DNA of 12,624 nt from an uncultured Planctomycetaceae bacterium (GTDB lineage Bacteria; Planctomycetota; Planctomycetia; Planctomycetales; Planctomycetaceae), in contig CAIUHT010001389.1 of assembly GCA_903898975.1 (NCBI GenBank), forward strand, positions 1-12,624, in the 5' to 3' direction. The position numbers and the translations under genes were made by a program. Of this stretch, positions 1 to 7,526 are shown piece by piece; position 1 is the stretch's first letter, and every line of letters begins with the position of its first letter. Under the pieces are notes generated by a model, which searched no databases, was not told the DNA's origin, and saw only the letters and a program-made list of their open reading frames with translations.

Positions 1-1
1 C

Positions 2-1654
2 CGAGGTGCTGCCGAGGAGGGTGAGCCGGGCTGGCCCCTGGGCGACGCTCCAGGCTTCCCCCACCGGCCGCACGCCGTCGGTCAGTTCACCCCGTTGCAG
101 CGCGGCGGAGAAACGGGCGAACAGTTCGGGGAATGGGGCCCCACCCAGGTGGGCACAGGCGGCCTGGGGGGCGAGTTGGGAATCGACCAGTTGCCGCAGG
201 GCGTCGGGGTTCGCTTGCGTGAGCCAGTGGAAGAACAGCGCCATCGCCCCCCGGCTGCCCGGGTCGCGCCAGGTATCGCGCCCGCGGGTGGGCCATTCCC
301 CCGCCAACAGGGGCGAGCGATGCGGAGAGGTCAACAGCCGGTCGAGCCGGTCGGCCAGGTTGGTGGACCGTCCCAGCACCCGCAACTCGACCGCGTGGGC
401 CAGCCCTTCGTCGAACCACTCGACGGTCGCGGGGGGGAGTCCCGCGGCGGTTCGCCGGGTGAAGCAGGCAAGGTGGGCCGCCTCGTGCAGGAGGATGGCG
501 GGGAGCCCCCCAGCGGCGAGTTGCTGGCGATTGAGGTAGATGACGTCGGCGTGATTGGAGCCTGGGGCCGCGAGGGCGGGGTCGAAGTCTGCGGCACGGA
601 CAAACGCCCGCAGGGGGGTGGTGCCGGCTTGCCACTGTTCGAGGAGGGGCGTGAGCAACACGGCGAGCCGGCCATCTCCATCGACATCGGCGATGGGTCC
701 CAGGCAGTCGTGGACCGTGGGCAGCACCTGCGTTTCGAGCAGCGTGGTGAGTTCGGGGAACCTGAGCCGTTCGTTCGCCACGGGCTCATCGGGGGTGGCC
801 TGATCCACATAGAGGCTGATGAGGCGGGAGTGAAACGCCAGGCGGGCTTGAACCGGGAGTGTGTCGGTGCGTGTCGCCGAGCGGCGGACAGGGACCCAGA
901 ACCGCCGGTGACGGGCGAGGCGGTCTTGGTCGGGCTCGGCGGTGGAGGGGTCCGACCCGGCGACATTTGAGGCTGGGGGAGGCTCGGTGCCGGGGAGAGA
1001 GAGCGTGTGGGGAGGGGCCGGAGGGGTCCGCCAACCGGTGGGGAGGAGAGGAAGGGTTGGGGCCAGACGGAGCGGTGGTGAGGAGGCCGGCGTCGGTGGG
1101 GTGACGGCAGCGGCGGGGCTCATCAGGGATTGGTCAGTCGCCGTGGCGTGGGGGCGTGGCTGGGTGCTGGTCGCTGCGTCTGCAAGCAGGGGTGGCTGCG
1201 TGTTGGTGGTCGAGCCCGCCGGGGGGGCGGTGGCCAGGTTGAGTTCGAAGTCCCAGGCGAGATGAGCGGGGGCGACCAGGGAGAGGACCAACTCGGCATC
1301 GGCGGAGGGGGCCAGCCAATGGAGGGTCGATTCCCCGACGACGCGGGCCACGTGATGCGGGGTGGGTGCTGTCAGCGCGGCGGTGGCAGTCAAAGCCCCA
1401 CCCGCGTTTGTGCTGTGCTCACGCGTTGTGAGGTTGCGCGTCGCCGGGAATGCCTGGGGCGTCGTTGCCGAGACGCCCCAGGTGGGTGGGCTGACAGCAG
1501 AGCGCGGTTCGTGATCGCGGCCGTCGAGTGCCATCAGCCCCAGGCACAGCAGCGACAGTCCGACCGCCGCGAAGACGTGCCAGTCCAGGTGCCGTGATGG
1601 CACCGGTCGCCGAGAGAGTTGGCGCGGAGACACGAGAGCAACGCGGCGCGACAT
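2..1654 (-). CDS. Membrane-anchored hyicolysin (M30)-like zinc metallopeptidase, C-terminus cut by window edge
   Basis: The frame is open from the ATG at 1654 to the left edge, giving 551 residues with no stop; an in-frame TGA at 1724-1726 limits the start. A basic N-terminus precedes a hydrophobic segment at about residues 25-43, so the protein is probably a signal-anchored or exported membrane protein. Residues 45-270 are low-complexity, rich in Pro, Ala and Thr. The recognisable part is a gluzincin core: DVDGDG at 323-328 followed by LAVLLTPL, an ADFDP...SNHADVIYLN stretch at about 350-375, HEAAH at 390-394 (two zinc histidines and the catalytic Glu391), and WFDEGLA at 413-419, where Glu416 would be the third zinc ligand. 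This motif order matches the M30 hyicolysin group as I know it, but the family assignment is inference. It is divergent from the phosphatase gene. The substrate is unknown. No good Shine-Dalgarno sequence precedes the ATG, so the start is only moderately certain. Confidence 0.72.
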   Translation of the reverse strand, partial: MSRRVALVSPRQLSRRPVPSRHLDWHVFAAVGLSLLCLGLMALDGRDHEPRSAVSPPTWGVSATTPQAFPATRNLTTREHSTNAGGALTATAALTAPTPHHVARVVGESTLHWLAPSADAELVLSLVAPAHLAWDFELNLATAPPAGSTTNTQPPLLADAATSTQPRPHATATDQSLMSPAAAVTPPTPASSPPLRLAPTLPLLPTGWRTPPAPPHTLSLPGTEPPPASNVAGSDPSTAEPDQDRLARHRRFWVPVRRSATRTDTLPVQARLAFHSRLISLYVDQATPDEPVANERLRFPELTTLLETQVLPTVHDCLGPIADVDGDGRLAVLLTPLLEQWQAGTTPLRAFVRAADFDPALAAPGSNHADVIYLNRQQLAAGGLPAILLHEAAHLACFTRRTAAGLPPATVEWFDEGLAHAVELRVLGRSTNLADRLDRLLTSPHRSPLLAGEWPTRGRDTWRDPGSRGAMALFFHWLTQANPDALRQLVDSQLAPQAACAHLGGAPFPELFARFSAALQRGELTDGVRPVGEAWSVAQGPARLTLLGSTS

Positions 1655-1931
1655 CGGGAGGCCCAGCCGACGTGTTTGCCCGGAACCGGGGACGCACGTC
1701 CCTGTGACCAACCCGGGTTTCGGTCATATCGACCGGCTGACGGGGCAGGGATCATTCGGGGTGCGATTCACCCCCGGTCGGGTTGGTCGCCCCCCGTGGG
1801 TGAAGATTCCCAGACTGCCAATTCCCCGGTCTCCCGATACGATGGGGGACCCGGATACGATGGGGAGCTTGGGCAAGCGGGGTTGTGACCCCGGCAATCG
1901 AACGAGGCTGGCGGTGACGGACCCGAGAACG
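1655..1931. other. Divergent intergenic region between the metallopeptidase and alkaline phosphatase genes
   Basis: This 277-bp stretch separates two divergently transcribed genes and should hold both promoters. Its translation in the phosphatase frame (possible from an ATG at 1704) is rich in Pro, Gly and Arg and lies ahead of a clear signal peptide, so I treat it as non-coding. It contains two copies of GATACGATGGGG, at 1836-1847 and 1854-1865, with an 18-nt period. Confidence 0.5.
1815..1843 (+). promoter_or_regulatory. Possible sigma70-type promoter for the alkaline phosphatase gene
   Basis: A CTGCCA hexamer at 1815-1820 and a TACGAT hexamer at 1838-1843 are separated by 17 nt; each matches the -35/-10 consensus at four of six positions. 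The TACGAT box recurs at 1856-1861 without an obvious -35 partner. It is about 90 nt upstream of the proposed start codon. No phosphate (Pho) box could be identified with confidence. Confidence 0.28.
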
Positions 1932-3701
1932 ATGACAGCGATGCGCGAGAACAGACGGAGAGGGCTGGCACAAGGGTTCGTGGGGCGGTCGCAGCGGGCT
2001 TGTTCCTGTGTGCCACTTGGCCGGCAGAGCGTGGTCTGGAGCGTGCTGGCCCTGGCATGGCTGACGGGTGCCTGGGGGGAGCGCGCTTCCGGGCAGGCGC
2101 TGGTCGATCTGGCCCGCGACCTGCAGTTGCGGGGGGTCGCCGAGGGGCGGGCTGAGTTTGGTCGGTGGGGTCCCGATCCAGGCAAGTACATTTCGTGGAG
2201 TTCGCACTCGCTGAGGATCATTCCCGTCTACACCTTTGGCACCCGCCAGGCCGGTGCCGGGATTGATCTCGACGACTACCAGGGACAGGCGAGTGCCTAC
2301 CGGACCGCCGAGGGGCTGCAGCGGCTGTATGGCCAGGTCCCCCCGGAGACGCTCAATGCCGACGCGGAGTATCTCGATCAGACCGACCTCGCCCGGCTGC
2401 AGCGCGCCGCCCTCAAGGCGGGCAAGAAGCACATCGTGCTGGTGGTCTTCGATGGCATGGACTGGCAGACAACGTGGGCGGCGGCCACGTGGAAGAGCGG
2501 CAAGGTGGCCTACCGCGAAGGACGTGGCCAGGGACTGCACTTTCAGGACTACCAGGCGGGGGGGACCACGCAGTTTGGCGGGATGGTGACCGCGCCGCAG
2601 AACGATGGTTCGAAGGTCGATGTCAACACGCAGCAGGTCATCAACCCGGGGGGAACACGCCCGGGTGGGTATGCGGTGGGCCGGGGCGGGGCATGGCCCT
2701 GGAGCACTCCGACCGACCCGTGGTACCTGATCGCCAAAACCGCCGACAACAAGCCGGGGGTGCACCCCTATCCCGACTCGGCGGCGACGGCGACGGCGAT
2801 GTGTGCCGGGGTGCGGTCGTACAACGAGGCAATCAACGTGGACGCGGCGGGGAAACCACTGCAGACCGTCGCCCACGAAGCCCAGCGGGCAGGGCGATCG
2901 ATTGGCGTGGTGACCAGCGTGCCGGTCAGCCATGTAACCCCCGGCTGCGCGTATGCCCACAATGTGAGCCGGGATGACTACCAGGACATCTCCCGCGACC
3001 TGTTGGGACGACCCTCGGTGCAGCACCGAGGGGACCCGTTGCCCGGGGTCGATGTGCTGCTGGGGGGTGGCTACGGGGACCGGTCGAAGGCTCCCGACCT
3101 CGAGAAACACCGCAAGAACCAGGGAGAGAACTTTGAGCCCACCAACATTTGGCTGGCCGACTCGGACCTGCAGGCGTCGAGCGTGGAGGCTGGGGGGAAG
3201 TACGTGGTGGTGCAGCGAACAGCCGGGCGGTCGGGACGCGAGGTGTTGGCCGAGGGAACGCAGAAAGCCATCGGGCAGAAAGCCCGGCTGCTGGGATTGT
3301 TTGGCAATGGAAACTACGCGGGGCACCTCCCCTTCCGGACTGCGGACGGGAGTTACGACCCGGTCCCGGGCAAATCGGTCCGGGGGGAGCAGTACCTGGC
3401 GAACGATCTGACTGAGAACCCCACGCTGCCAGAACTGACGGCAGCCGCGCTGGAGGTGCTGTCACAAAACCCGCATGGCTTCTGGCTGATGGTGGAGGCG
3501 GGAGATGTGGACTGGGCGAATCACGACAACAACATCGATAATTCGATTGGTGCGGTTCTGAGTGGCGATGCGGCGGTCAAGGTGGTGACCGACTGGGTCG
3601 AGCGGCACAGCAACTGGAACGAAACGGTGCTGATTGTCACGGCAGACCACGGGCACTATCTGGTTGTCGAAAAGCCCGAACTCCTGGCAGCACCCCGGTA
3701 G
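1932..3701 (+). CDS. Exported alkaline phosphatase, PhoA family, with atypical N- and C-termini
   Basis: This 589-residue secreted phosphomonoesterase probably scavenges phosphate from organic esters outside the cytoplasm. A basic N-terminus and a hydrophobic stretch ending near ASGQA (about residues 34-57) form a signal peptide, which favours the ATG at 1932 (or 1941) over the ATG at 1704. By alignment in my head to E. coli PhoA, the active-site residues are Asp174 in VVFDGMDW (D51), Ser283 in DSAATATA (nucleophile S102), Thr336 in SHVTPG (T155), Arg347 (R166), Glu522 (E322), Asp527 (D327), His531 (H331) and Asp572-His573 in TADHGH (D369/H370). His334 and Trp528 occupy the positions of E. 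coli D153 and K328, a His/Trp pairing I recall from Vibrio alkaline phosphatase. The protein ends 16 residues after His573, so no equivalent of zinc ligand H412 follows. His92, before IIPVYTFG near the N-terminus, may replace it. It stands alone as a transcription unit. Confidence 0.93.
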   Translation: MTAMRENRRRGLAQGFVGRSQRACSCVPLGRQSVVWSVLALAWLTGAWGERASGQALVDLARDLQLRGVAEGRAEFGRWGPDPGKYISWSSHSLRIIPVYTFGTRQAGAGIDLDDYQGQASAYRTAEGLQRLYGQVPPETLNADAEYLDQTDLARLQRAALKAGKKHIVLVVFDGMDWQTTWAAATWKSGKVAYREGRGQGLHFQDYQAGGTTQFGGMVTAPQNDGSKVDVNTQQVINPGGTRPGGYAVGRGGAWPWSTPTDPWYLIAKTADNKPGVHPYPDSAATATAMCAGVRSYNEAINVDAAGKPLQTVAHEAQRAGRSIGVVTSVPVSHVTPGCAYAHNVSRDDYQDISRDLLGRPSVQHRGDPLPGVDVLLGGGYGDRSKAPDLEKHRKNQGENFEPTNIWLADSDLQASSVEAGGKYVVVQRTAGRSGREVLAEGTQKAIGQKARLLGLFGNGNYAGHLPFRTADGSYDPVPGKSVRGEQYLANDLTENPTLPELTAAALEVLSQNPHGFWLMVEAGDVDWANHDNNIDNSIGAVLSGDAAVKVVTDWVERHSNWNETVLIVTADHGHYLVVEKPELLAAPR

Positions 3702-3717
3702 CGGGACGGGGTAAGTC

Positions 3718-3735
3718 GGCTGCGGTTGGGCAGCC
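3718..3735 (+). terminator. Small hairpin after the alkaline phosphatase stop codon, possible terminator
   Basis: GGCTGC at 3718-3723 pairs with GCAGCC at 3730-3735 around a 6-nt loop, 17 nt after the stop codon. No T-tract follows, so it is not a canonical intrinsic terminator. A nearby partly complementary stretch (CAGCCAACC around 3770) could compete with it. Confidence 0.2.
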
Positions 3736-3997
3736 ACCCCGGGCTGGCGGACTCTCACGACCGACGACGACAGCCAACCGTGGCAGCCAACTTTGTCAGG
3801 CGGACAACCTCGGCGGCCGGGCAGAATCTATACAGCCGAATAGAAACGGCCTGGACCGATCAAAATCGGACGTTTCCGGCCAGTCTGACCATGTCGCTGC
3901 AATCCCCAAATGCTGCAGGACCACGCGAAGTTGCGGGAGTGTGTACAAACGTTTCGATGTTTTTCCTTTCGGCCTGTTCCCACCTTGGCCGATGATC

Positions 3998-4003
3998 TAA
4001 AAT
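3998..4003 (+). promoter_or_regulatory. Possible -10 box for the adaptor-permease operon
   Basis: TAAAAT, a five-of-six match to the -10 consensus, lies in the one relatively AT-rich patch upstream of the adaptor gene. No clear -35 hexamer stands 16-18 nt upstream. If it is used, the transcript would have an untranslated leader of roughly 420 nt. Confidence 0.2.
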
Positions 4004-4433
4004 GACCATTATGTCACTCACCGCGTGGGGGACCGGTTCTGCCAGAACCCCCCGACGCAAACCTTCCCTCCCTTGTTGGCTGGCTGCTGATCGTCGTCGG
4101 ACCCACACGGGGGCCGAGCGGGTCTGAGTGTTCGACGGGGTTCCCCCCGTCTGGCACCAGTCACCGTGGCCGATTCCCCCGGGTCGTGTCTGTCGTCCGT
4201 TCGCGGCAAGCCAATCCCTCCTGCCTGGCGTTTCCTCTTGGCCCCATCGGGGTCCACCCGGTCTGATCAGACTGCGGTACCTTGACCCACTCGGCTTCTC
4301 AGAGTCGACCGGTCAGTTCCCGAATGGACCTTTGAGGAAGCCCCGTTCCCCGCCCCAGAGACAGCCTCCCTCCCCGGGAGTTCGCCTGTTTTTTGCGTGG
4401 GACCGTTCGCCAGAGCCTGCTGGAAACTCGCCC

Positions 4434-6209
4434 ATGAGCCTGCTGACCCCCCCCTCGGCGAAGACAGAGACCGCACGGCGGAGCCGTCTCGATCTTGGAT
4501 TGTCGGGCAAGCCTGCCTCTGCCAACGGGACCATTCACGCCCCCTCGGCGGCGCCCCAGGCGACCCCAGCGGTCGTCCCGCCCGCCCCTCCTGGCCCACT
4601 CACCCACGTCTCGGCTGGGCCCGAACCGCAACCGGCCCGCGTCGCCCCCCGGGCCCGCCTGCGCGTTGGTCGCTGGCTGACGGGTGCCGCGATTCTGGCC
4701 CTCGCCTCGGGGACCTACGCCTACCGCGAGACGAAGGCAACGTCGCAGGCCTCGAGTGCCGGGGAACTGCAGGTCACCGACACGCTGGTCTACCACACCG
4801 TCCAGCGGCAGAACCTCCCGATCTCGATCACCGAACGCGGGACCCTGTCGAGCCAGAAAGAGACCAAGGTCCTCTGCGACCTGGAAACGGTCCCCGGACA
4901 GTCGGGGACACGCATTCTCTCGCTCATTCCCAACGGCACCCCCGTCAAGCAGGGGGATCTGCTGGTCGAATTCGACTCGGCACCACTCAAAGACCGGGTC
5001 AACGCCCAGTCGGTGCTGTTTGAAACGTCGAAGGCGGCACAGATCCAGGCGGCTGTCCGGTACGAGAATCAGAAGACCCAGAACGAGACCAACCTCGCCG
5101 CCGCCCAACTCAAGGTCGAGATGGCCCAGTTGGCCCTCAAGATGTACGAGGACGAATCGGGCGGGTCGTACAAAATTGCGGTGAACGATCTCGAAGCCAA
5201 GATCCAGGAAGCCCGCAATCAGATCAAGGAGGCCCAGGCGGCTCTCAAGATGAAGGCGGCCCGCCGGCACGGCGTCGAGACGCTCTTCAAGCTGGGCTAC
5301 CGTGGCAAGGGGGATCTCGACCAGGCGATGCACGAGCATCTTTCAGCGGACTTCGCCCTGGTCAAATCGACCAATTCCCTCGCGACCGCCGAGGCGAACA
5401 AGCTCAAGCTGAAGCAGTACGAGTACCCCATGAAGGTGCTCGAACTGAAGGGAGCGATCGCGACCGCCGAGCGGGCCCTGGCCCAGGTGACCCGCGACAA
5501 CGAAGCGTTGCTGGCCCAGACGCTGGCGACCCGGACCGCCTCGGAGCGGGTGCTGGCGACCGAAGAGGAAAAGCTCGCCCGGTTTCGCGAGCAGTTGGCG
5601 AAGAGCCGGGTCTTCGCCCCGCACGACGGGCTGGTGGCTCACTCTCCCGACCGGACACTGTGGGGGCGGGTGGTCGCCGACGGGGAACTGGTGACCGAGC
5701 GGTTCAAGATTCTTTCACTCCCCGACCTGTCGCGGATGCAGGTCAAGCTGGGCATTCACGAGTCGGTGGTCGACCAGGTGCGGACGGGGCTGTCGGCGAC
5801 GGTGAAGATTGACGCCTTCCCCGACGCGACCTACCACGGCACCGTCGCCCAGGTCGCCGTGCTGCCCACGCAGGAGGGGAGCATGTCGAGCGACGTGAAG
5901 GTCTACGACGTGATGGTGACCATCGATGAAGAAGTCACCAGCCTGAAGCCCGGAATGACGGCGATCGCCGAGATTCATGTGCGGACCGTCTCCGAGACAC
6001 TCACCCTCCCCGTGCAGGCGGTGCAGCAGGTCGAGGATGAGACGTGGTGCTATGTCGAGGCCGATGGAGAAATTGCCCGCCGGCCGCTGGAGCTCGGTTC
6101 GTCGAACAGCGCCCTGGTGGAAGTTCGGGGCGGACTGCAGGAGGGGGATCGCGTGATCCTCAATCCGCAGGCGATCACTGGCGGAACGAATCCCGATTCC
6201 GGCGACTGA
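4434..6209 (+). CDS. MacA/HlyD-type periplasmic adaptor (membrane fusion protein)
   Basis: This 591-residue protein should sit in the cytoplasmic membrane by one N-terminal helix and link an ABC permease to the periplasm or an outer-membrane channel. A Pro/Ala-rich cytoplasmic tail (residues 1-75) is followed by a basic stretch and a hydrophobic segment at about 81-97. Next come the first half of a barrel-sandwich (lipoyl-like) domain, a long helical hairpin with heptad-like Ala, Leu, Lys and Glu pattern at about 195-390, the returning lipoyl half starting VFAPHDGLVAHS at 393, and a beta-barrel with a membrane-proximal domain containing LPVQAVQQV. The ATG at 4434 was chosen because GGAA lies about 9 nt upstream and because the open frame before it looks non-coding. 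The permease starts 36 bp after the stop, so the two are probably co-transcribed. It is longer than MacA (about 370 residues), mainly through the tail and the long hairpin. The cargo cannot be told. Confidence 0.9.
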   Translation: MSLLTPPSAKTETARRSRLDLGLSGKPASANGTIHAPSAAPQATPAVVPPAPPGPLTHVSAGPEPQPARVAPRARLRVGRWLTGAAILALASGTYAYRETKATSQASSAGELQVTDTLVYHTVQRQNLPISITERGTLSSQKETKVLCDLETVPGQSGTRILSLIPNGTPVKQGDLLVEFDSAPLKDRVNAQSVLFETSKAAQIQAAVRYENQKTQNETNLAAAQLKVEMAQLALKMYEDESGGSYKIAVNDLEAKIQEARNQIKEAQAALKMKAARRHGVETLFKLGYRGKGDLDQAMHEHLSADFALVKSTNSLATAEANKLKLKQYEYPMKVLELKGAIATAERALAQVTRDNEALLAQTLATRTASERVLATEEEKLARFREQLAKSRVFAPHDGLVAHSPDRTLWGRVVADGELVTERFKILSLPDLSRMQVKLGIHESVVDQVRTGLSATVKIDAFPDATYHGTVAQVAVLPTQEGSMSSDVKVYDVMVTIDEEVTSLKPGMTAIAEIHVRTVSETLTLPVQAVQQVEDETWCYVEADGEIARRPLELGSSNSALVEVRGGLQEGDRVILNPQAITGGTNPDSGD

Positions 6210-6245
6210 CCTGTCCTCCCTCCGACAACGCGGGGAGTCCCTGCC

Positions 6246-7526
6246 ATGCTCTCATGGTCTTACTGGTCGCGGGCGGTGGCGAACGCCCTGAAGAACCTGC
6301 GCCTGCGCAAGCTGCGCAGCGGGCTGGCGTTGCTGGGGGTCATCCTGGGGGTCGGTTCGGTCATCGCCATGCTGGCGATTGGCGAAGGGTCGAAGACGCA
6401 GGCGATTGCCCAGATCAGGCAGCTGGGGGCGACCAACATCATCCTGCGGAGCGTGAAGCCCGGGACCAAGCCCACCGCCGGCGAACCGGAACAGACCGGC
6501 CAGCCCGCGCGGGTGAGCCGGGTGGTGGAATACGGGTTGAAGTACACCGACCTCAAGCGGCTGCGCGAGGCGTTGCCCACCATTGAGCGGGCGATTCCCG
6601 TCTCCCTGGTGCGGAAAGACGCGCACCACAGCGGGCACCGCCTGCGGAATGCCCGCATCCTGGGGGTCACCCCCGATTACCCGCAGGTGAAGCCGCTGAA
6701 GTTGCAGCGGGGGCGGTTCCTGGTCTCAACCGACCAGCGGCAGGCGGCGAATGTGGCGGTGTTGGGGGCCGACGCGGCGACCGAACTCTACGGCTACACC
6801 GACCCAATTGGCCAGGACGTGCTGCTGGGAAGCATGGCGTTTCGGGTGGTGGGGGTGCTCGGTTCACCCCGCGGAACGCCCGAGGCGCGGGAGATCTACG
6901 TTCCGCTCGAGGCGACCCGAAGGCGGTTTGGCGAGCTGCAGGTGGTCCGGACCGCGGGGAGCGTCGACTACGAGAAGACGCAGTTGAACGAGATCATCCT
7001 CAGCACTTCGGCGATCGAGGTGGTGGCCCCGACCGCCGACATGGCCCGCAAGCTGCTCGAATCGGCCCACGGACGCAAAGAGGATTACGAGATCCAGGTG
7101 CCGTTGGAGTTGCTGGAGCGTGCCGAGGAACAGCAGTACCTGTGGAACCTGGTGCTCGGATCGATCGCGGGGATCTCGCTGGTGGTGGGGGGGATCGGCA
7201 TCATGAACATCATGCTGGCGAACGTGACCGAGCAGACGCGGGAAATAGGCATTCGCCGGGCGATTGGAGCCCGGCAGCAAGACATCGTGGCGCAGTTCCT
7301 GACCGAGTCGGTGGTGCTGTGCAGCGTGGGGGGCCTGCTGGGGGTCGCGGTGGGAGTGGCGATTCCGCGGGTGGTCGAGCAGTTCGCGGGGATCGAGGCA
7401 GTGGTCCGGCTGTGGTCGGTGCTGCTGGCGTTTGGCATCTCGACCGGGATGGGGGTGCTGTTCGGCATCTACCCCGCCGCCCGCGCCGCCCGCATGGACC
7501 CCATCCAGGCGCTGCGGAACGTCTGA
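6246..7526 (+). CDS. MacB/FtsX-type ABC transporter permease
   Basis: This 426-residue protein has the MacB topology without the fused ATPase. One transmembrane helix at about 22-46 is followed by a large periplasmic domain (about 47-297, MacB_PCD type), then three helices near 299-322, 355-377 and 387-412. The FtsX-family signature REIGIRRAIGA precedes the third helix, and the C-terminus ends with the familiar YPAARAARMDPIQALR. MacB-like transporters work by mechanotransmission with a separate or fused nucleotide-binding protein and a MacA-like adaptor. The adaptor lies 36 bp upstream, and GGGGAG at 6232-6237, 8 nt before the ATG, is a good ribosome binding site. No ATPase gene lies between or beside them, so the nucleotide-binding subunit must be encoded elsewhere. 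The substrate is unknown; lipoproteins, peptides or glycolipids are possible by analogy only. Confidence 0.94.
   Translation: MLSWSYWSRAVANALKNLRLRKLRSGLALLGVILGVGSVIAMLAIGEGSKTQAIAQIRQLGATNIILRSVKPGTKPTAGEPEQTGQPARVSRVVEYGLKYTDLKRLREALPTIERAIPVSLVRKDAHHSGHRLRNARILGVTPDYPQVKPLKLQRGRFLVSTDQRQAANVAVLGADAATELYGYTDPIGQDVLLGSMAFRVVGVLGSPRGTPEAREIYVPLEATRRRFGELQVVRTAGSVDYEKTQLNEIILSTSAIEVVAPTADMARKLLESAHGRKEDYEIQVPLELLERAEEQQYLWNLVLGSIAGISLVVGGIGIMNIMLANVTEQTREIGIRRAIGARQQDIVAQFLTESVVLCSVGGLLGVAVGVAIPRVVEQFAGIEAVVRLWSVLLAFGISTGMGVLFGIYPAARAARMDPIQALRNV

Larger units (their letters stand above)
3702..4433. other. Long intergenic region upstream of the adaptor gene
   Basis: No convincing gene lies in these 732 bp. 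The adaptor frame stays open upstream to 4128, but that part is Pro/Arg/Ser-rich and precedes a good start at 4434. The stretch around 3935-4015 is less GC-rich than its surroundings and probably holds the promoter of the adaptor-permease pair. A small hairpin lies just after the phosphatase stop. I see no tRNA, riboswitch or other RNA element that I can name. Confidence 0.45.

Noticed and set aside
95..970. A 291-codon plus-strand frame and several minus-strand frames at the left end
   Set aside because: The minus-strand frame that runs off the window edge carries HEAAH and WFDEG motifs and a transmembrane anchor, so these are shadows.
1704..1931. An upstream extension of the alkaline phosphatase from an ATG at 1704
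   Set aside because: The extension would bury the signal peptide and reads as Pro/Gly/Arg-rich intergenic sequence containing a duplicated promoter-like box.
1752..3326. A 524-codon open frame antisense to the alkaline phosphatase gene
   Set aside because: It is the antisense shadow of a gene with complete catalytic motifs; its translation is rich in Arg, Pro, His and Gly and has no recognisable domain. GC-rich genes often leave such frames open.
3462..3995. A possible frameshifted continuation of the alkaline phosphatase after its stop
   Set aside because: I read all three frames beyond 3701; none contains the expected His-Thr and Val-Pro-x-Tyr-x-x-Gly segment, so a simple frameshift does not explain the short C-terminus.
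4128..4433. An upstream extension of the adaptor from an ATG at 4128
   Set aside because: The translated stretch is Pro/Arg/Ser-rich without a domain, and the ATG at 4434 has a GGAA-type site and begins a more typical N-terminus. Not fully excluded.
4299..5339. A 346-codon open frame antisense to the adaptor gene
   Set aside because: The opposite strand has clear adaptor domains and coiled-coil periodicity; the antisense product is Arg/Gly/Leu-rich and featureless.
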